From Phycisphaeraceae bacterium (GTDB lineage: Bacteria; Planctomycetota; Phycisphaerae; Phycisphaerales; Phycisphaeraceae): a stretch of 64,000 nt of DNA. A model generated the notes under the pieces. It had not been told where the DNA came from, searched no databases, and saw only the letters and a program-made list of their open reading frames with translations. The translations under genes and the position numbers were made by a program. Of the stretch, positions 60,684-64,000 are shown piece by piece (position 1 is the stretch's first letter; every line of letters begins with the position of its first letter). Location: the NCBI GenBank assembly GCA_029260615.1, contig JAJDCX010000005.1:62001-126000 (forward strand), in the 5' to 3' direction.

Positions 60684-62117
60684 CTACGAATGAATCATCC
60701 GCCCCTCTGCCCCCAGCGCAGCTTCCATCACCGCTTCACTCAGGGTCGGGTGCGCGTGCATGGTGGCGGTGATCTCGGCACCGGTGGCTTCCAGGCGTCT
60801 GGCTAAGCCCATCTCGGCGATGAGTTCGGTGACGTTTTCGCCGATCATGTGGGCGCCCAGGATCTCGCCGTGTTTCTTGTCGGTGATGATCTTGGTGAAG
60901 CCCTGGGTCTGGCCCAGAGCTTGGGCCTTGCCGGAGGCGGCGAAGGGGAACTTGCCGACGGAGTAGCTAAGGCCCCTATCTTTGCAGGCCTCTTCGGTCA
61001 GGCCGATGGACGCGACCTGTGGGTGGCAGTACGTGCAGCCGGGGACCGAGTCGTAGTCGATCGGCGTGGCGTGGTGACCGGCCAGCAACTCGACGCAGAC
61101 AATCGCCTCCTCCGATGCCACATGCGCAAGCCACGGCGGGCCGATCACATCACCCACCGCGTAGATCCCCGGGATGTTCGTGCCGTAGGTGTGTTTCTCC
61201 ACCTTGATGTGGTCTTTGAATAGCGACAACCCAAGCGAGCCATCAAACAACCCGTCGTACCGACCCTTCACCCCGATGGCGACCAAGACCTTGTCGGCCT
61301 CAATCGTCTGGGTCTTGGATTCGTTGTTCGTCGGTGCGACCACCGCTTTGATCCCGGCCGAGGTCTTTTCAATCGACAGCGTCTTGTGCCCGGTAAGCGT
61401 CTTGATGCCCTGCTTCTTAAACGCCTTGGCGATCTCCTTGGAGACTTCGCCATCCTCGATGGGCATCAGCCGATCGAGCATCTCAATCACGGTGACCTCG
61501 GTGCCAAAGGCGTTGTAGAAGTAGGCGAACTCCATCCCGATCGCGCCGGACCCAACGATCAACAGCTTCTTAGGCTGCTCGGCCATCGTCATCGCTTCCT
61601 TGGCGGCGATGATCTTGTCACCATCAAACGGCGCACCGGGCATCTCACGGGGATAAGCACCGGTGGCAATCAAAATATTTTTAGCGTTGAGCGTGTGTGT
61701 CGGCTTGCCCTTGCGTCCCACATCGTCCTTATCAAAGACCTGCACCGAGCCAGCGGTAGGGATAAAGGCGTGGCCCTCAAAGTGGGTGATCTTGTTCTTC
61801 TTAAATAGGAAGTGAACCCCCTTGTTCAACTGCCCCGCCACACCGCGGGATCGCTGAATCACCTTCCCCCAGTTGTGGCGGATGTTATCGGCCTGGATGC
61901 CCCAGTCCTGGGCCTCGTGCTTGAGGTGGCTATAAAACTCCGCCCCGGCGAGCAGGGCCTTGGTCGGGATGCAGCCCCAGTTCAGGCAGACGCCCCCGAG
62001 TTTGTCACGCTCGACACAGGCGACTTTCAGCCCAAGCTGCGCCGCACGGATCGCACCGACGTAGCCGCCTGGGCCGCCGCCGATGACAACAAGATCAAAG
62101 CTCGTACCCTCGGGCAT
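60684..62117 (-). CDS. lpdA: Dihydrolipoyl dehydrogenase
   Basis: 477 residues. FAD site VVIGGGPGGYVGAIRAAQLG (about 10-29), redox-active pair in GGVCLNWGCIPTKALL (about 42-57), NAD site IVGSGAIGMEFAYF, and the active-site His-Glu in HAHPTLSEAVMEAA near the C-terminus. It reoxidises lipoyl groups of pyruvate or 2-oxoglutarate dehydrogenase or the glycine cleavage system; none of the partner genes is in the window. ATG 62117 with AAGGAAAA upstream. Transcript may continue into the PhyH gene. Confidence 0.96.
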   Translation of the reverse strand: MPEGTSFDLVVIGGGPGGYVGAIRAAQLGLKVACVERDKLGGVCLNWGCIPTKALLAGAEFYSHLKHEAQDWGIQADNIRHNWGKVIQRSRGVAGQLNKGVHFLFKKNKITHFEGHAFIPTAGSVQVFDKDDVGRKGKPTHTLNAKNILIATGAYPREMPGAPFDGDKIIAAKEAMTMAEQPKKLLIVGSGAIGMEFAYFYNAFGTEVTVIEMLDRLMPIEDGEVSKEIAKAFKKQGIKTLTGHKTLSIEKTSAGIKAVVAPTNNESKTQTIEADKVLVAIGVKGRYDGLFDGSLGLSLFKDHIKVEKHTYGTNIPGIYAVGDVIGPPWLAHVASEEAIVCVELLAGHHATPIDYDSVPGCTYCHPQVASIGLTEEACKDRGLSYSVGKFPFAASGKAQALGQTQGFTKIITDKKHGEILGAHMIGENVTELIAEMGLARRLEATGAEITATMHAHPTLSEAVMEAALGAEGRMIHS

Positions 62118-62305
62118 CGTGTATTTTCCTTGGTCGTTTAATTGCTGGCTGCCGCCATTTGGACGGGGCATTGTAGCCGATGCCCCGGCGGGTTGCCGGG
62201 CCTGTCGCTACGGCCTGGGGCTATCACAGACGGGACAAATCGATTCTAATAGTCTCCTGGGGATCGTAGTCGGGAAAAATCAGACCACGAGCAAAGGAAC
62301 ACATC

Positions 62306-62962
62306 ATGAACCAGAATGAAAAAAAGTCGTCCCGCGGTTGCGGCAAGATAGCGCTAGGCTGCGGGATCGCCACGCTGGTTATTATCATCCTGGTAGTGAT
62401 AGGCGGGTGGTTCGTCGCCAGGAACGCCCGGTCGTGGGCCTCCTCCGGGTTCGCCGCGATCATCAACCAGGCGGTCGAGCAGTCCACCCTCCCCGATGAC
62501 CAGAAGCAGGCGATCACCGCCCGGGTCGACCAGGTCAAGCAGGACTTCGCCGACGGCAAGATCACACTCGAGCAGATCGGCTCCGCGATGGAAGCAGTCA
62601 ACATCGAAGGCCTGATCGTCGCGGGGATGGCACAAAACGTCGGGGCTTCGATGGTTGAATCGTCTTCACTCAGCGACGACGACAAGGCCGACGCCAAGCA
62701 GGCTCTCAATCGCCTCGCCCACGGCGTACTCGACGGGCAGATCAACCAGTCCCAGGCCAAACAAGCCCTGGACCCGATCCTGGTCAACTCCGGTTCTGCG
62801 GACTGGCAATTCAAGCCCAGCCCCACCGAATCCGACCTATTGAAAGTCACGGATAATGCCGCCGCTTTGGCGGACCAGGCCGGTGTGTCGGAAGAGGCCG
62901 AAGAAATCGATTTCGCCCAACGGGTCGGTGAAGCATTCGACCAGGCACTCGGGCAGCCGTAA
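62306..62962 (+). CDS. Membrane-anchored protein of unknown function
   Basis: 218 residues. A short cytoplasmic N-terminus with SSRGCGKIALGCGIATLVIIILVVIGGWF, i.e. one membrane helix (about 15-38), then about 180 residues of helical, soluble domain with regular Gln/Asp/Lys-rich helices (DDQKQAITARVDQVKQDFAD, DDDKADAKQALNRLAHGVLD). The two segments look like a repeated helix-turn pair, perhaps of DUF-type planctomycete proteins. AAAGGAAC precedes ATG 62306. It is 13 bp before purU. Confidence 0.75.
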   Translation: MNQNEKKSSRGCGKIALGCGIATLVIIILVVIGGWFVARNARSWASSGFAAIINQAVEQSTLPDDQKQAITARVDQVKQDFADGKITLEQIGSAMEAVNIEGLIVAGMAQNVGASMVESSSLSDDDKADAKQALNRLAHGVLDGQINQSQAKQALDPILVNSGSADWQFKPSPTESDLLKVTDNAAALADQAGVSEEAEEIDFAQRVGEAFDQALGQP

Positions 62963-62975
62963 ACAAGGGATGGAT

Positions 62976-63863
62976 ATGCCGCAAGTCAAAGCCGTTGTCA
63001 GTGTCGTGGGCAAGGATCAGAAGGCGGTCGTCGCCAAGTTCGCCACCCACCTCGCCGAGTTGGGCGTGAACATCTTGGACATCGAGCAGCAGGTCACCCG
63101 TGGTCGGTTCATCATGGACATGCTGGTGGACCTGTCTGATATGGGCGCGAGTCTGGATGAACTCATCACCGGCCTACTGGACCTGGGCAAGCAGATCGAC
63201 ATGCAGGTCCGCATCGCGCTGCACGACCAAGGCAAACCCAAGCGAGTCGCGGTATTGGTCAGCAAAGAATCGCACTGCCTCGAACGGATCATCGAAGACT
63301 TCCAGGCCAAGCGTTACCGCGGCGAACTGGTGTGTGTGCTGGGCAACCACCCCGACCTCGAACCGATAGCCAAAGCCGCCGGCCTGCCGTTCGCACACAC
63401 CACGGCAAAAGACAACAAGCCCGCCCACTTCAAGTGGATGATGGAACAACTCCAACAATACAAGCCCGACCTGGTTGTACTCGCTCGCTACATGCAGATC
63501 GTCCCGCCGCAGATGGTCAAGGCCTACCGCCACAAGATCATCAACATCCACCCCTCGCTTCTTCCCTACTTCCCCGGTGCAAAGCCCTATCACCAGGCCT
63601 GGGAAAAGGGTGTCCGCGTCACCGGCTGCACCGCCCACTTTGTCACCGAGGACCTGGACGAAGGCCCCATCGTCTTACAGGACGTCTTCCACATCGAAGT
63701 CGGCAAAGACACCGCGGCGGACGTCCGCACCAAAGGCCAGCAACTCGAAGGCCGGGTGCTGTCCGATGCCGTCAAGATGTACCTGGACGAAAAACTCCTG
63801 GTCGTCGATGACAAGGTCGTCTTCCGCCCGGGCCTAAGCACACTGCTCGATCACGAAGACTAA
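62976..63863 (+). CDS. purU: Formyltetrahydrofolate deformylase
   Basis: 295 residues. ACT domain (1-85: VVSVVGKDQKAVVAKFATHL) then the formyltransferase-fold domain with VAVLVSKESHCLERII, LARYMQIVPP, NIHPSLLPYFPGAKPYHQAW (catalytic Asn-x-His), and VTEDLDEGPIV with the catalytic Asp. It hydrolyses 10-formyl-THF to formate and THF, balancing one-carbon units. ATG 62976 is chosen because AAGGG lies 6-10 bases upstream; the ATG at 62970 would be too close to it. 13 bp after the membrane-anchored gene, so probably co-transcribed. Confidence 0.93.
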   Translation: MPQVKAVVSVVGKDQKAVVAKFATHLAELGVNILDIEQQVTRGRFIMDMLVDLSDMGASLDELITGLLDLGKQIDMQVRIALHDQGKPKRVAVLVSKESHCLERIIEDFQAKRYRGELVCVLGNHPDLEPIAKAAGLPFAHTTAKDNKPAHFKWMMEQLQQYKPDLVVLARYMQIVPPQMVKAYRHKIINIHPSLLPYFPGAKPYHQAWEKGVRVTGCTAHFVTEDLDEGPIVLQDVFHIEVGKDTAADVRTKGQQLEGRVLSDAVKMYLDEKLLVVDDKVVFRPGLSTLLDHED

Positions 63864-64000
63864 CCCAGTCGCTATCCCGGGCCGATGTGCGGTGTCGCGC
63901 CCGGTGTCTATCCCCCTCAGCAATAGCCCCACTAAAACATCTCGATGGGACTTTCTGGCACTAAGGTTCGCAGAGAATACGCCTATTTTCCCCTCTTTAC
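63864..64000. other. Right-edge noncoding sequence
   Basis: 137 bases after purU with no gene or terminator visible; the next gene lies outside the window. Confidence 0.4.

Noticed and set aside
1-64000. tRNA, rRNA, CRISPR arrays, insertion sequences, prophage genes and toxin-antitoxin pairs.
   Set aside because: No tRNA-like TTCGANNC arm with matching stems, no regular spaced repeats, and no transposase or integrase protein was seen. A covariance-model scan would be needed to exclude small RNAs.

Overview
The window looks like a chromosomal segment of a planctomycete, most likely of the class Phycisphaerae. The reasons are: moderately high GC; secreted proteins with dockerin-like calcium repeats (GDxDGDGFVGIEDLN..LxNWN) followed by PEP-CTERM anchors; a MoxR/DUF58/BatA/vWA gene train; a eukaryote-type (GT3) glycogen synthase; a planctomycete-style pseudopilin; and the alternative bacterial GlmU next to dnaA. 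The assignment rests on gene content only. I saw no rRNA, tRNA, CRISPR array, prophage or insertion sequence. The only mobile-looking item is a small GxxExxY nuclease gene framed by 32-bp inverted repeats.

Layout. 1-5.2 kb: a cut-off glutamine amidotransferase, a QueC-like protein with an altered PP-loop, an ECF sigma/anti-sigma/exported-protein operon, a metallophosphoesterase, a Cys-rich lipoprotein and a Cu/Zn superoxide dismutase without its usual disulfide. 5.2-17 kb: housekeeping and stress genes (mtnA, CPBP protease, a large SWIM-SNF2 helicase, a pseudopilin, a DUF4190-type membrane protein, an RRM protein, a RibBA homologue with lost active-site residues, GxxExxY, TM2, M16 peptidase, thioredoxin). 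17-28 kb: surface sugar genes (DUF2071 protein, nucleotide-sugar dehydrogenase, dTDP-rhamnose operon rfbA-C-D-B, a glycosyltransferase fused to a glycosidase-like barrel) interleaved with two dockerin/PEP-CTERM secreted proteins. 27.7-33.4 kb: a tandem array of five paralogous PEP-CTERM proteins with mosaic sequence similarity. 33.5-36 kb: polyphosphate kinase.

36-49.8 kb: one eight-gene operon on the minus strand, read from 49.8 towards 36 kb: MoxR ATPase, DUF58, BatA-like protein, vWA/GATase-like membrane protein, a 1187-residue coiled-coil DUF4175-like membrane protein, a small exported coiled-coil protein, an alpha/alpha-toroid (squalene-cyclase-repeat) exported protein and a beta-rich exported protein. 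Genes overlap or nearly touch, so it is probably one envelope-associated machine. 49.9-54.1 kb: mutM, dnaA with consensus DnaA boxes on both sides (possible oriC) and the alternative GlmU. 54-64 kb: PilZ protein, glycogen synthase with a histone-H1-like tail, TauE/SafE permease, thioredoxin-like protein ending in a G9 tract, HEAT protein, PhyH dioxygenase, dihydrolipoamide dehydrogenase, a membrane-anchored protein and purU.

Links between genes: rfb genes, dehydrogenase and glycosyltransferases make surface polysaccharide; PEP-CTERM proteins are probably sorted into the same exopolysaccharide/outer-envelope layer, but no exosortase lies in the window. Starts were chosen from ribosome-binding sites, overlaps and signal peptides. 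All family assignments come from motif recognition by eye, not from a search.
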